Assembly: GCF_008692785.1 (NCBI RefSeq)
Contig: NZ_VXJV01000008.1
Location: 62,001-126,000 of the forward strand
DNA: 64,000 bases
Direction of reading: 5' to 3'
Source: Salmonella enterica subsp. diarizonae
GTDB taxonomy: Bacteria > Pseudomonadota > Gammaproteobacteria > Enterobacterales > Enterobacteriaceae
Of the stretch, positions 7,611-16,699 are shown piece after piece. Positions within the stretch are counted from its first letter, which is position 1. Every line of letters begins with the position of its first letter. The notes beneath the pieces were generated by a model, which saw only the letters and a list, made by a program, of their open reading frames with translations, did not search any database and was not told where the DNA came from. The position numbers and the translations under genes were made by a program.

Positions 7611-9236
7611 TTATTTTTTCGCTGATTCTTCTAATATATGGAAACGATCTTGCCCCCATGCGACAGGTTTCGGCTTATCTTTGATCCACTCATAAAAAGC
7701 AGTTTTCATTACTTTGACGCGTTCAGGAAATTGAGCAGCCAGATCCTTCGATTCCATTGGATCTTGCTTGTCATTAAATAATTTCGGAGTATTAGTTCCA
7801 TCATCGTAAAAATAAAGAGTCCACTCTTGATCACGGATTGCCCATGAGGCTTTTGAAAGTTTTTCTAAATTGGGATTTTTAGGGGCTGACGGATTATTAT
7901 AAGTTATCCACTTCCAGTAGCCGTACCAGAAAGGTTGATTTTCTTCACTGTAATGTTTCGCTCCCGGTCCAGCCCAGTACAGATATTGATGTGGAGAAGT
8001 CTTCGTTTTACCCGCCAGTACCGGCATAATATCTTTACCATCGACATTCATTTCATCAGGAATAGTAATCCCTGCCGCGTGTAATGCGGTAGGTAAAATG
8101 TCTAATGCGCTGATCAACGTATCGCTTTGTGTACCCGCAGGGATCTTTTTTGGCCAATATGCCACAAACGGAATATGTACCCCGCCATTATACATCTGAC
8201 CTTTATAACCGCGATCCATACCATTCATTGGCATTGGAGATTCATTTACAGCACCGTTATCAGAAATGAAAAAAATGAGTGTGTTTTCCAGTTCATTTTT
8301 TTCTTTCAAGTAATTTATTATTTTGCCAATGCCTTCATCAGCAGCATTGATTGCCGCAAAATATTTATCTGCTTCCACATTACCTGTATTAAATCTCTCC
8401 ATATATTTGGCTGGAGACGCTTGCTCTAACGGGATATGAGGGACGCTATATGCCAGACTGATAAAGAAAGGCTTTTGACCTGCCCGATCAATAAATTTTA
8501 GTGTTTCGTCAGTAAGATGATGCGTCAGATAACCTGGTGCAGAAATATTCTGGCTATTGCGCCAAATAGCCGGGGAATTCCATAGCGCTGCGCCAGACGC
8601 GTAATAACTATAAGAATAATCAAAACCGCGCTTTTCGGGCTCATAACCAGGTTCGCTGACAGAAATCATATTGTCATGATAATCACGGGTTTTAACGTCA
8701 TCAGCAACATAATTCTTTTTGTCAATGCGTGAATTATGCCATTTACCAATGTTAGCCGTAGCATATCCATTTTCTTGAAACAGCGCTGGCAGCAATTTGA
8801 TGTCCAATGGAATCCCTTTAATAGCATCATCATTACTGTAAGTACCGAAACTAGTCGGATAACGACCAGTATAAATTCCCGCACGTGATGGTCCGCACAC
8901 CGGATGAGCCACAAACGCATTGGTCATTTTGACCCCGTTTTGTGCCAGTTGCGCCACATTAGGCATCGCCCGTTGTGCCGCATCAATCATTTTGTCCAAA
9001 TCCCCCTGATATCGCACGGGAACCGAACGCTGACTTAATACTTTTTTATCCAAATTATTCAAAGTGAAATCTAATTGACCAGTGCCCAGATCATCCATGA
9101 TGACTAACAGCACATTAGGTTTTTCATTACCTGAGACAACGGATGTCGGTGCAGCCAATACATTGGATGCTATAGTGGAACACACCATGGCAATCAGGCC
9201 AGCTAACAGGGTTTTTCTTCCTGCGGATAACTTCAT
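7611..9236 (-). CDS. secreted sulfatase, Cys-type formylglycine motif
   Basis: 541 residues from ATG 9236 (AAGGAG nine bases upstream; the ATG at 9242 is too close). A Sec signal peptide ends near NVLAAP, giving a periplasmic protein. Alkaline-phosphatase-fold sulfatase: metal ligands in LLVIMDDLGTG, the modified cysteine in CGPSRAGIYTGR near residue 114 (C-x-P-x-R, to be converted to formylglycine), and a second metal site in FFISDNGA. It hydrolyses sulfate esters; sulfated glycan is the likely substrate, but the exact linkage cannot be read from sequence. The maturase gene ends 13 bases upstream, so the two are probably co-transcribed. Confidence 0.93.
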   Translation of the reverse strand: MKLSAGRKTLLAGLIAMVCSTIASNVLAAPTSVVSGNEKPNVLLVIMDDLGTGQLDFTLNNLDKKVLSQRSVPVRYQGDLDKMIDAAQRAMPNVAQLAQNGVKMTNAFVAHPVCGPSRAGIYTGRYPTSFGTYSNDDAIKGIPLDIKLLPALFQENGYATANIGKWHNSRIDKKNYVADDVKTRDYHDNMISVSEPGYEPEKRGFDYSYSYYASGAALWNSPAIWRNSQNISAPGYLTHHLTDETLKFIDRAGQKPFFISLAYSVPHIPLEQASPAKYMERFNTGNVEADKYFAAINAADEGIGKIINYLKEKNELENTLIFFISDNGAVNESPMPMNGMDRGYKGQMYNGGVHIPFVAYWPKKIPAGTQSDTLISALDILPTALHAAGITIPDEMNVDGKDIMPVLAGKTKTSPHQYLYWAGPGAKHYSEENQPFWYGYWKWITYNNPSAPKNPNLEKLSKASWAIRDQEWTLYFYDDGTNTPKLFNDKQDPMESKDLAAQFPERVKVMKTAFYEWIKDKPKPVAWGQDRFHILEESAKK

Positions 9237-9249
9237 TGTCATTCACTCC

Positions 9250-10482
9250 TTAATGGCTATTAAATTTATTCAGTAACGGCATAATGTCAGCCGCCACGCC
9301 GCCACTCTGAATAATCTTGCTCATGGCCTGCATGACTGGTGCGGTGTGATAGAAGAAATGCTTGTAAGAAGCGCACAGATAATTGTGCTTATGCTTTTCT
9401 CCCGCTTGTGGGACGATACGATGTTTCGGACATCCTCCCTGACACAGAGCTTTGACCTCGCACTGCTGACACATTTGGGTCAATTTTTCCTGTTTTGCAT
9501 TCCCAAAACGCTGTTGCTGGCGTGATGTAGCCAATTTTACCAGCGATGTGTTAGCAATATTACCTAACAAATAAGCCGGATAGACATAGTGATCGCAGCT
9601 GTAAATATCGCCGTTAGTTTCAATGATCAGCGCCTGACCGCACGTAGTAGCTTGCACACAGGTTGATGCCGGATATCCCATCCAGGTGCCCAGTAAACTG
9701 TCAAACTCACGTATATAGATTGAACCAACATCTTCTTTCACCCAGGCATCAAATACCGCATTCATAAAATGCCCGTAACCATCTGCCGGAACGCTAAAAG
9801 GTGATAACACGGCATCTGCTGGTGGTGAGTAATGACCCTTTGCAGGAGTCAAACAACGGGCATCAACTTCTACGATGGGAATAAACTGTAAAAAAGTGGA
9901 ACCTAATGCTTTGAGCGCCTGGTAAGTCTCCCGTCCTTTATCATAGTTTTGATCGTTCACGACTGTTAGTGTATTAAAATCCACGTTGTATTCACGTAGC
10001 AACGCAATAGATTTTTTGACACGCTCAAAGGTTGGCTGACCATTAACAGCAATACGGTATTTATCATGTATCTCTGCTATTCCGTCGACAGAGACACCAA
10101 TCAGAAAACGATTTTCGGCAAAAAAGTCTGCCCATTGACGATTAATAGCAATTGCATTGGTTTGAAAACTATTGGTAACCATTTTCCCCTCAGCATATTG
10201 CTGTTGGTATGCCACAGCCTTACGATAAAAATCTAATCCAGCCAGCGTAGGTTCACCCCCTTGCCAGGCAAAATCCACCGTATCGCCGGCATGAGAACGT
10301 AAGTAATCACGGATATAGCGGCGCAACATACTGTCGCTCATTGTCTGCTCCGGGCTTTTCCGCGCATTCAGCATCGTCTCCTTTTCAAGATAAAAACAGT
10401 ATTCACAATGCAGGTTGCAACGATAGCTGACAGGTTTTGCCATCATGTGAAAGTAGGCTCGTTGAGTCGGTGATATATTCAT
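9250..10482 (-). CDS. anaerobic sulfatase-maturating enzyme, radical SAM/SPASM
   Basis: 410 residues. The radical SAM cluster CNLHCEYC (C-x3-C-x2-C, residues 22-29) is followed by the SAM-binding WQGGEPTLAG and a C-terminal SPASM domain with auxiliary-cluster cysteines (CGQALIIETNGDIYSC and CQQCEVKALCQGGC). This family (AslB/anSME) oxidises the motif cysteine or serine of sulfatases to formylglycine in the cytoplasm, without oxygen. It directly precedes a Cys-type sulfatase and is the only maturase in the window, so it may also serve the second sulfatase at 16700. The ribosome binding site is weak. Confidence 0.92.
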   Translation of the reverse strand: MNISPTQRAYFHMMAKPVSYRCNLHCEYCFYLEKETMLNARKSPEQTMSDSMLRRYIRDYLRSHAGDTVDFAWQGGEPTLAGLDFYRKAVAYQQQYAEGKMVTNSFQTNAIAINRQWADFFAENRFLIGVSVDGIAEIHDKYRIAVNGQPTFERVKKSIALLREYNVDFNTLTVVNDQNYDKGRETYQALKALGSTFLQFIPIVEVDARCLTPAKGHYSPPADAVLSPFSVPADGYGHFMNAVFDAWVKEDVGSIYIREFDSLLGTWMGYPASTCVQATTCGQALIIETNGDIYSCDHYVYPAYLLGNIANTSLVKLATSRQQQRFGNAKQEKLTQMCQQCEVKALCQGGCPKHRIVPQAGEKHKHNYLCASYKHFFYHTAPVMQAMSKIIQSGGVAADIMPLLNKFNSH

Positions 10483-10813
10483 TGAAAACGAGTTCCGAAA
10501 AAATGAAACGATATCGGCTAATTTACCTAAATAAAACGACCGCTGAAATGCGCAAAATCACAAAAATGAAATAAAACGAAAGCAAAACAAAAATAAACGA
10601 AAGGTAAGCATTAAAACACGCTTCGTCGAAGAACGATAAATTAGCCAGACGAAATAGAACACACGCTAACGGTCCCTATCTGACCGCAGATAAACGGTAC
10701 GATGCGGATTCCACCTGTTCGATTTCATTATTCACTACAGACCGTAAAATACGCGCAAGTTTTGTCTCTTTTGCTCTCATCACGATTCACATCAGAGACA
10801 GGCTCGTTATACC
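10483..10813. other. control region upstream of the maturase-sulfatase genes
   Basis: 331 bases between the 3' end of the GH105 gene and the maturase start, transcribed from here on the minus strand. It is A-rich on the plus strand and dominated by GAAA/AAACGAAA repeats, annotated separately. The rest, about 10640-10810, shows nothing I can assign; the open frame at 10702 has no ribosome binding site. Confidence 0.5.
10497..10604 (-). promoter_or_regulatory. repeat array, candidate AgaR-like operators
   Basis: Read on the minus strand this region has repeated TTTCGTTT and TTTCATTT units: two TTTCGTTT copies near 10576-10603, TTTCATTT near 10566, another near 10502, with T-rich spacers. The published E. 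coli AgaR operator is built of the same TTTC-R-TTT units. The AgaR-like regulator at 15226 is therefore the prime candidate to bind here and control the maturase-sulfatase genes. Repeats are seen; the regulator assignment is inference. Confidence 0.6.
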
Positions 10814-11872
10814 TTACTTCAAGCGCATCACTTCGGTTGCCGCTAATAAATATGCCCCGGCGCCATAGTCAATATTGTGCTCAAACTTTACATCACGTGG
10901 GTTGAACGCCGGCAATTGAACCCAACCGATCATACCATTATCGTGAATACAGCCCTGCAAAGCATCCCAGGCCTTTTCGACGACTGGCAGATAAATTTCA
11001 ACTGGCAGCACACCCTGATTCACCCCCCAACACAGCCCATAACAAAACAATGCTGTCGCGCTACTTTCCGGCGCCGGAAAACGATGGGGATCAAGCAAAC
11101 TGGTACGCCATAAACCATCCTCATGCTGATAACGGATCACTTTATCTGCAAGATCAATAAAGAGATTAAGATAGCGCTGACGACCCGCATAATCTTCTGG
11201 CATGCGCGCCAGTAAACGTGGGATAGCCGCTAACACCCAACCAATACCTCGGCTCCAGAATACTTTTTGACCATTTTCTTCACGCAATTCACTGCCGTTA
11301 CCATCAGGAATATAACGATGATCACGATAAAACAGTCCCGTTTCAGGATCGCGCAAATGCTCCACGGCATCCCAGAAAGCCTGATCCATATAGGCCAGAT
11401 AACGAGGATCATGTGTACATTTACTTAATGCAGCAAACGTTGCGGGCGCCATAAATAACGCATCGCACCACCACCAGTCTTCACGTCCGGGTTTAGGTTC
11501 GTTGACGATGGCAGAAATGGCCTTAATCGTGGGTTCCAAAGCTTCCGGGATAGCTATCACCGGCCAAACATCCAGATATGCCTGACAACAGATTAGATCG
11601 TCAGCGAAACGTAAGTTTGGCCCGGGACGGAACCCCGTGTGCAGCGTATAATTCATCACGCCATCCAGATATTCCTGATCACCTGTTGCCAGCCAGGCGG
11701 CCGCCACACAAGACCAAAATACGCCACGTTCCCAATCGGTATCTTTGATAAAACGGACTTTACCGCTCCGGCGGATCACGCTACGAGTCTGATGCGTTGC
11801 CTGATAACGGTATACGCGCTTCATCGTTTCACTCGCCTGCTGAGCGCGAGTCTGCTGTACCATGTTACTCAT
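10814..11872 (-). CDS. GH105-type unsaturated uronyl hydrolase
   Basis: 352 residues from ATG 11872, which has GGGAGAAG upstream; the longer frame to 11965 lacks that support. No signal peptide. Matches the alpha/alpha-barrel GH88/GH105 group: WWWCDALFMAP (residues 133-143, D137 probably catalytic), FWSRGIGWVLAAI, and DGLWRTSLLDP followed by ESSATALFCYGL. The layout is closer to GH105 (YteR/RhiN) than to classical GH88. Such enzymes hydrate the double bond of 4,5-unsaturated uronic acids left by lyases, releasing the next sugar. Last gene of the PTS operon, so it should act on the imported, possibly phosphorylated, oligosaccharide. Confidence 0.87.
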   Translation of the reverse strand: MSNMVQQTRAQQASETMKRVYRYQATHQTRSVIRRSGKVRFIKDTDWERGVFWSCVAAAWLATGDQEYLDGVMNYTLHTGFRPGPNLRFADDLICCQAYLDVWPVIAIPEALEPTIKAISAIVNEPKPGREDWWWCDALFMAPATFAALSKCTHDPRYLAYMDQAFWDAVEHLRDPETGLFYRDHRYIPDGNGSELREENGQKVFWSRGIGWVLAAIPRLLARMPEDYAGRQRYLNLFIDLADKVIRYQHEDGLWRTSLLDPHRFPAPESSATALFCYGLCWGVNQGVLPVEIYLPVVEKAWDALQGCIHDNGMIGWVQLPAFNPRDVKFEHNIDYGAGAYLLAATEVMRLK

Positions 11873-11997
11873 GGTGAATCTTCTCCCTTGTGTCACAGGC
11901 CGGGCTGTCATTAACAACCCGCATGTAACCGGTGACATAATCAATAGCAGTGGCATCCGCATCAACGCCTTGCGGCGTCAGCAGATGCAACAACACA

Positions 11998-12438
11998 TCA
12001 GAGCCCACTTTCATTATCACTGTTATCAACAACCAGTGCGGCAGCCAGTTCAGTACGCATGTTCTGTACGCTGGTAGCGCCAATATCCATCAGAATGTCC
12101 ACCAGTTCAGCTAACGATACGCCATCACGCTCAAAAGCCGCGTTAGCGATCATCGGTAAATTAACCCCAGCCAGTAGCTCAGCATTGCGACCACTCATCA
12201 GGATATTTAGCGCACGGTTACACGGCGACCCTCCGGGAATGTCGGTTAAAAACAGTACGCCATCACCACTATCAACCCGATCAGCAGCGTTGCGTAATTC
12301 TTCTTCCAGCATGTCTGTAGACAGATTTTCCACGAAATCGACGAAAACCATTTGCGGCTGTTCACCGGCTATTGCTCGTACCGCTGATTCCATACCGGAA
12401 GCAAAATGAATATGGCCAGAGACAACAATCCCAATCAT
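11998..12438 (-). CDS. PTS enzyme IIA, mannose family (AgaF-like)
   Basis: 146 residues. The N-terminus MIGIVVSGHIHFASGM carries the phosphorylated histidine at position 9, aligned with the TGHGGFASGM segment of AgaF. The conserved FLTDIPGGSPCN segment confirms an EIIA-Man fold. It accepts phosphate from HPr and passes it to the IIB protein encoded upstream. Ribosome binding site AGGACG precedes ATG 12438. It sits between the IID and GH105 genes, an arrangement like Gram-positive hyaluronan/chondroitin PTS operons. Confidence 0.92.
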   Translation of the reverse strand: MIGIVVSGHIHFASGMESAVRAIAGEQPQMVFVDFVENLSTDMLEEELRNAADRVDSGDGVLFLTDIPGGSPCNRALNILMSGRNAELLAGVNLPMIANAAFERDGVSLAELVDILMDIGATSVQNMRTELAAALVVDNSDNESGL

Positions 12439-12539
12439 TTACAACGTCCTTACCCTAATAATCCTGAATGCATATTACTTACACCATATCCGCATGCTGC
12501 GATTGCCCACAGGCGGATACGGCGACACGAATCAATTCA

Positions 12540-13430
12540 TTACACAATGCCCAACAGATGGCCGATAACTCCCGCAGCCAGTGTCGAAAAAATGAGTACC
12601 GGGGGTTTTGCCCAAAAGCCTGTTCCCTTCACCATTTTGAACATAAAGAACACTAACGCCAGCGGGAGCAAATTCGGCATGATCTTGTCAAACAGGGCAG
12701 TTTGTAACTCCACTGTCTTGCCACCAAGATCGATTGCCGCAGTGGTCTGTAGCCTGATAAAGGTGGCGCATAACGCTCCGATAACAAAGATCCCCATGAT
12801 GTTGGCGGCTTTTGCCAACTTCTCTGTGGCATCACTCATGTTCACCATCGCCGCTGTGCCCGCGCGATAGCCCATAAACATCAAACCGAAATAGACCAAA
12901 AAATGGACAATTTGATACAGTATAAAGAACACAAATGGTCCCGCGATCGACCCTTCAATCGCAATCGATGCCCCCAGAGCCAACGTCAATGGCATCAGCG
13001 TCATATGGTCTATAGCATCACCAATACCACCGGTCGGCCCCATTCCCGCAACTTTCATGACGTTAATCGTCGACGGTTTTTCTTTGTTCTCTTCCATAGC
13101 AACCGCTGTCCCCAGCAGGAAGGTGAACAGTTTTGGACTGGCATTGAAGAACTGCAAATGGTTCTTCAGTGATTTCGCCAGGTCCGCACGGTTATTACCG
13201 TGGATTTTTTGTAATGCCGGGATAATCGAATACGCAAAACCGCCCCCCTGCATGCGTTCAAAATTGAAGTTACCTTCCATAAACAGCCCGCGGATCGCAC
13301 ACTTCCATAGGTCCTTACGGGAAATCACTTTACGAACCTCGGTATCCTGATAAGCATCAACGTTATCTATCAGGCTGCTTGTTTTGGCTTCCGCTACGCG
13401 GCCTTTGTCTGCGGTGATATCAGATGCCAT
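12540..13430 (-). CDS. PTS enzyme IID, mannose family
   Basis: 296 residues from ATG 13430, which has CAGAGGA upstream; the start overlaps the last codons of the IIC gene by 11 bases, showing translational coupling. Family features: an N-terminal cytoplasmic part with RGLFMEGNFNFERMQGGGFAYSIIPAL, the GMGPTGGIGDAIDH motif, and C-terminal hydrophobic segments. With IIC it forms the membrane sugar channel. Closest known relatives by appearance are AgaD/AgaE (N-acetylgalactosamine) and hyaluronan-type IID proteins. Confidence 0.93.
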   Translation of the reverse strand: MASDITADKGRVAEAKTSSLIDNVDAYQDTEVRKVISRKDLWKCAIRGLFMEGNFNFERMQGGGFAYSIIPALQKIHGNNRADLAKSLKNHLQFFNASPKLFTFLLGTAVAMEENKEKPSTINVMKVAGMGPTGGIGDAIDHMTLMPLTLALGASIAIEGSIAGPFVFFILYQIVHFLVYFGLMFMGYRAGTAAMVNMSDATEKLAKAANIMGIFVIGALCATFIRLQTTAAIDLGGKTVELQTALFDKIMPNLLPLALVFFMFKMVKGTGFWAKPPVLIFSTLAAGVIGHLLGIV

Positions 13431-14190
13431 CTTCGAAATCCTCTGCTTGTTTGGTATCGTTATTGCTGTTTTTTCCACTAAAGAAGTAGTACAGAAGGGC
13501 AATGGATGCGCCCAGAATTGCCACGGCCATAATTGGCAGCTTCAGATAAGTAGTCATCACGAAACCGATAAAGAACACCCCTGCCACTTCTTTCGACCAC
13601 ATGATTTTCAACAACATAGCAAAACCTATTGCCGGTACCATCTTCGCCCCAATCCCCAGACCTTCTAACAAGACCGTTGGCGTGTTTTCATCAATCCAGG
13701 CAGCAGCATGCTCACCGAAATAAACCGTCACGAAGGCAATAATGAAATAGAGCATGGAACGCGTAATCAATGTTCCCACCAATAAGCGGGAGATCCCTGC
13801 CATATCAGCTTGTTCAGCACATCTATCTGCTTTCCCCATTGTGAAGGCGGTCATTGCAAAGAATCCGATAACAATCATCTGCATCAGAACAGCGATTGGC
13901 ATACCGACGCCCATAGCAACTTCCGGTGACTGCCCTGTCATAACCGCAAAAGCGACAGCAGCAATCGTCCCCATGGTCACATCAGGTGGCTGTGCGCCAG
14001 CATTAGGCACCAGACCTAGCCAGGCCAACTCCAGAGTAGCACCAGCGATCAATCCCACTTCCATATCGCCCATAATCAGGCCTACAACCGGGCCGGTAAT
14101 TAAAGGACGGTGAATATTCAGGGCTACGTCGTACTTGTCGATACCGCACAAGAAGGCCCAGATTGCAACTAAAGTAGCTTCAAACAGCAT
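13420..14190 (-). CDS. PTS enzyme IIC, mannose family
   Basis: 256 residues, an integral membrane permease with about six to seven hydrophobic segments. Mannose-family IIC signature around residues 30-75 (RPLITGPVVGLIMGDMEVGLIAGATLELAWLG is split here by position: RPLITGPVVGLIMGD then LELAWLGLVP), and GAQPPDVTMGTI. Ribosome binding site AAGGAAG precedes ATG 14190. Stop codon overlaps the IID start. Substrate cannot be set from IIC alone; the neighbours suggest an uronic-acid-containing disaccharide rather than mannose. Confidence 0.92.
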   Translation of the reverse strand: MLFEATLVAIWAFLCGIDKYDVALNIHRPLITGPVVGLIMGDMEVGLIAGATLELAWLGLVPNAGAQPPDVTMGTIAAVAFAVMTGQSPEVAMGVGMPIAVLMQMIVIGFFAMTAFTMGKADRCAEQADMAGISRLLVGTLITRSMLYFIIAFVTVYFGEHAAAWIDENTPTVLLEGLGIGAKMVPAIGFAMLLKIMWSKEVAGVFFIGFVMTTYLKLPIMAVAILGASIALLYYFFSGKNSNNDTKQAEDFEDGI

Positions 14191-14237
14191 AATTTCTTCC
14201 TTTATTGCCGTATGTCGTGATGCGATACGTCATGAAC

Positions 14238-14735
14238 TCATGCACTGGCGGCTAGTTCTATGACATTGACCGGAGTCTGGTCTGGTGTGTTCTGCACGGT
14301 ACAAGTTACACCGCAGGCGAGAATGCGTCTGAAAGCATCGAGATCTTTTTCATCGACAGAAACCGTTTTGGCTATTTGACGTTTACCTTCATGGAAATGC
14401 ATATTGCCCACATTGCAATGTTTAATTGGCACACCACCTTCAACCAGACGTGCAACATCCGTTGGGTTATTACACAGAATGAATACTTTCTGCTGTGGGG
14501 AGGCTTTATGGATCACGTCAATGGTTTTCTGAATACTGAAGAAACGTACGGCATATTCACCGCCCGCAGAAGCTTTCATTCCCGCCTGCATGAAAGCAGC
14601 ATTTGGGCCTTCGGCGGCATCATCATTAGCGACCAGAATCAGATTAGCCTCTGTATGTTTTCCCCAGGTAATGCGGATTTGTCCGTGAAGTAAACGCTCA
14701 TCGATACGAGTCCAGACGATATTTGGCTGAGTCAT
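14238..14735 (-). CDS. PTS enzyme IIB, mannose family (AgaV-like)
   Basis: 165 residues. The active-site histidine lies in RIDERLLHGQI (H17), which takes phosphate from IIA and gives it to the sugar during transport. Also typical are WGKHTEANLILVANDDAAE and the C-terminal GVPIKHCNVGNMHF segment. Ribosome binding site CAGGAA precedes ATG 14735. First gene of the five-gene minus-strand operon IIB-IIC-IID-IIA-GH105. Confidence 0.93.
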   Translation of the reverse strand: MTQPNIVWTRIDERLLHGQIRITWGKHTEANLILVANDDAAEGPNAAFMQAGMKASAGGEYAVRFFSIQKTIDVIHKASPQQKVFILCNNPTDVARLVEGGVPIKHCNVGNMHFHEGKRQIAKTVSVDEKDLDAFRRILACGVTCTVQNTPDQTPVNVIELAASA

Positions 14736-15225
14736 AAAAATATTCCTGTATTTTATTTTAAAACATAAAGCGTTATAGCTTGTGCCATACGGTTAGCTTT
14801 TCCGTCAGCATTTGGTTATTCAGTGTATTATTTTAAAAACTAAGCAATAAGAAACGGGAATACCATACTCAGTAAATAATGAGGGTATTCACTATGATTA
14901 ATATCTACTGCCATAAATAGTTACTTGCAGTATTATTGTTTTCCGCAATCCACTTTTTTCTCCCGGTAAGTTGATTGTTGCTTAATTTATTACGTTACCC
15001 CACTAACAGGCAGATGTTTCAACTTTTTCGAGCGGAATTGTAAATATTACGTCACCTTCATCGACTATTTGTCGCCAGTGTAGCCCCAATAACACGAGGA
15101 TGGGCAGAACAAACAGAATAAATTCCAATTTGTTCCCCAGCCCTGTGGCACTGAACAAGCTTTTCTAACGAAGGCATTAATTTACTCCACAATTAACATT
15201 AATAATGTCACTATGGAGTAAAGCG
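14736..15225. other. leader/promoter region of the PTS operon
   Basis: 490 AT-rich bases between the regulator's 3' end and the IIB start. It must contain the PTS operon promoter on the minus strand, unless transcription continues from the regulator. I see no gene with a ribosome binding site. A TTTCTTATTGCTTAGTTTT segment (minus strand, about 14845-14865) loosely recalls the TTTCRTTT units at 10497-10604 but is a poor match. Long spacing leaves room for a regulatory leader RNA, which I cannot demonstrate. Confidence 0.4.
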
Positions 15226-16002
15226 TTACTTCTCTTTTTCAGCGATAATGACTTCGATTCGCATATCCCGCAAGCGTTGCACATACTCTTCGGGGATATT
15301 AGAATCCGTCACCAACACATCAATATCACCAAATTCACGGATCATATGGCAACTGCGTTTCCCAAACTTCGTAGAGTCAGCAACCGCAATCACTTGCTCC
15401 GAAATATCACACATTAAGCGGTTAAGACTGGCTTCCTGCTCATTATGTGTCGTGATACCCACTCGCAAGTCAAAGCCATCAACCCCCAGAAAAACCTTGT
15501 CAAAACGCACGTTTTTCAGGCTGGCTTCAGCTTGAGAACCAGAGAAAGACATCGCACTCTTACGTAGCACACCACCGGAAATGAGGACCTCCACTCCAGG
15601 CGCTGACGCTAACTCCACAGCCACATCCAGCCCATTTGTCATGACCACCACGTTTTCTACTGATTTTAAATTGGCAGCGATTTCACGCGTGGTGGTTCCC
15701 GAATCCAGAATGACCGTATCACCATTGTTAATCAATTTTGCAGCAGCCCGCCCAATCAGGGATTTTACGTCAGAATTACGACGACTCTTTTCATTAACAG
15801 TAAGTTCAGCAATTACGCCGACGTTCGGGATAGCCGAACCGTGCGATCTGACGATATATCCGTTTTTTTCTAAAAAACTCAGGTCACTACGAATGGTGAC
15901 ACTTGAGACATTGAATCTTTCGGCTAAGTTTTCGACACGAGCTTTCCCCTGCCGGGTTATCACCTCAAGGATTTCCATACGCCTTTCGATTGCTGCCTTC
16001 AC
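15226..16002 (-). CDS. DeoR-family regulator, AgaR-like
   Basis: 258 residues from GTG 16002, chosen because AAGGAG lies six bases upstream; an ATG at 16035 in frame has no such site. N-terminal winged helix-turn-helix (ERRMEILEVITRQGKARVENLAERF, VSSVTIRSDLSFLEKNG) followed by a DeoR sensor domain with the phosphosugar-binding loop VILDSGTTTREIA, and FLGVDGFD and THNEQEASLNRLM, all close to AgaR. Likely represses the surrounding operons until a phosphorylated sugar intermediate appears. Lies between the PTS operon and the divergent sulfatase-porin pair. Confidence 0.88.
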   Translation of the reverse strand: MKAAIERRMEILEVITRQGKARVENLAERFNVSSVTIRSDLSFLEKNGYIVRSHGSAIPNVGVIAELTVNEKSRRNSDVKSLIGRAAAKLINNGDTVILDSGTTTREIAANLKSVENVVVMTNGLDVAVELASAPGVEVLISGGVLRKSAMSFSGSQAEASLKNVRFDKVFLGVDGFDLRVGITTHNEQEASLNRLMCDISEQVIAVADSTKFGKRSCHMIREFGDIDVLVTDSNIPEEYVQRLRDMRIEVIIAEKEK

Positions 16003-16699
16003 TTCTGTCTCCTTACGAAACCAAACAAATACCATTCGTTTGGGCTCGAATTAAGATTAATATACTTACGTTTACTTTCAAACAGAAAAAACAAAAGTTA
16101 TGATCTCTTTCACAAAGTTTCGTCAGTTTGACCATATGTTTGCAAAACCTTACACGTAGGCCCCTATCATATAGCCAGCTAACATACTTTCCAATAGCAC
16201 GGCTACCACGATATCTGATCAAAGATGCAACTCCGTCACAACCACAACAAAAATCAATATAAACAATAAGTTAATTGTGATATTTTTACTGATAAAGAGC
16301 AGATTTACGGTAACAAAAACACAAAAGTTCGTTACCTGGAACAAGATGATTTTTAACGAAATTCCAAATAGCACCAATGGATAATGTAGCAAAAAATGAA
16401 AATACCATTATTTACGCTGAAAAAAGAACGCAACTATTAAAGGGTAAAATCTTTGACAAAACAAAAATAGTTAATGAAAATCAATCATATAAAAAACTTA
16501 CTAACAAAAAAAACTACACTCATGCTCAAAAAGAAGCCAAAAAATGCATGGTGAATCGTTGACCATTTTTGGCAAAAACTTTCACCTTGATCACAAACTC
16601 AGACTTTTTATTTTGTTTTCTTACGATTAAATAATATCGTAAGAAAATGAAAACAATAACTGAAAGACAAACGACCTATATCCATCTGGAGTAAAGAAC
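16003..16699. other. AT-rich divergent control region
   Basis: About 700 bases between the regulator (minus) and sulfatase-porin genes (plus). Very AT-rich from 16230 to 16560. A CRP-like site is annotated at 16099; a TTGATCACAA half-site lies at about 16587. GAAAGACAAACGA near 16660 resembles the AgaR-type unit. The 61-codon lysine-rich frame at 16377 has low-complexity content and no clear ribosome binding site, so it is not called. Confidence 0.45.
16099..16114. promoter_or_regulatory. candidate CRP site
   Basis: TATGA-N6-TCACA matches the CRP core TGTGA-N6-TCACA at nine of ten positions, flanked by A/T. It lies about 100 bases upstream of the regulator start, where catabolite control of a sugar locus is expected. 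Not tested. Confidence 0.4.

Noticed and set aside
9250-10482. radical SAM enzyme as a peptide-modifying (RiPP) maturase for the 38-codon ORF
   Set aside because: Its motifs and tight linkage to a Cys-type sulfatase fit a sulfatase maturase; the small ORF is 4 kb away in another transcript.
10702-10905. plus-strand ORF overlapping the GH105 3' end
   Set aside because: Runs antisense into a well-supported gene and has no start signal.
16377-16562. 61-codon lysine-rich ORF in the divergent region
   Set aside because: Composition follows the local AT bias, no ribosome binding site and no known family.
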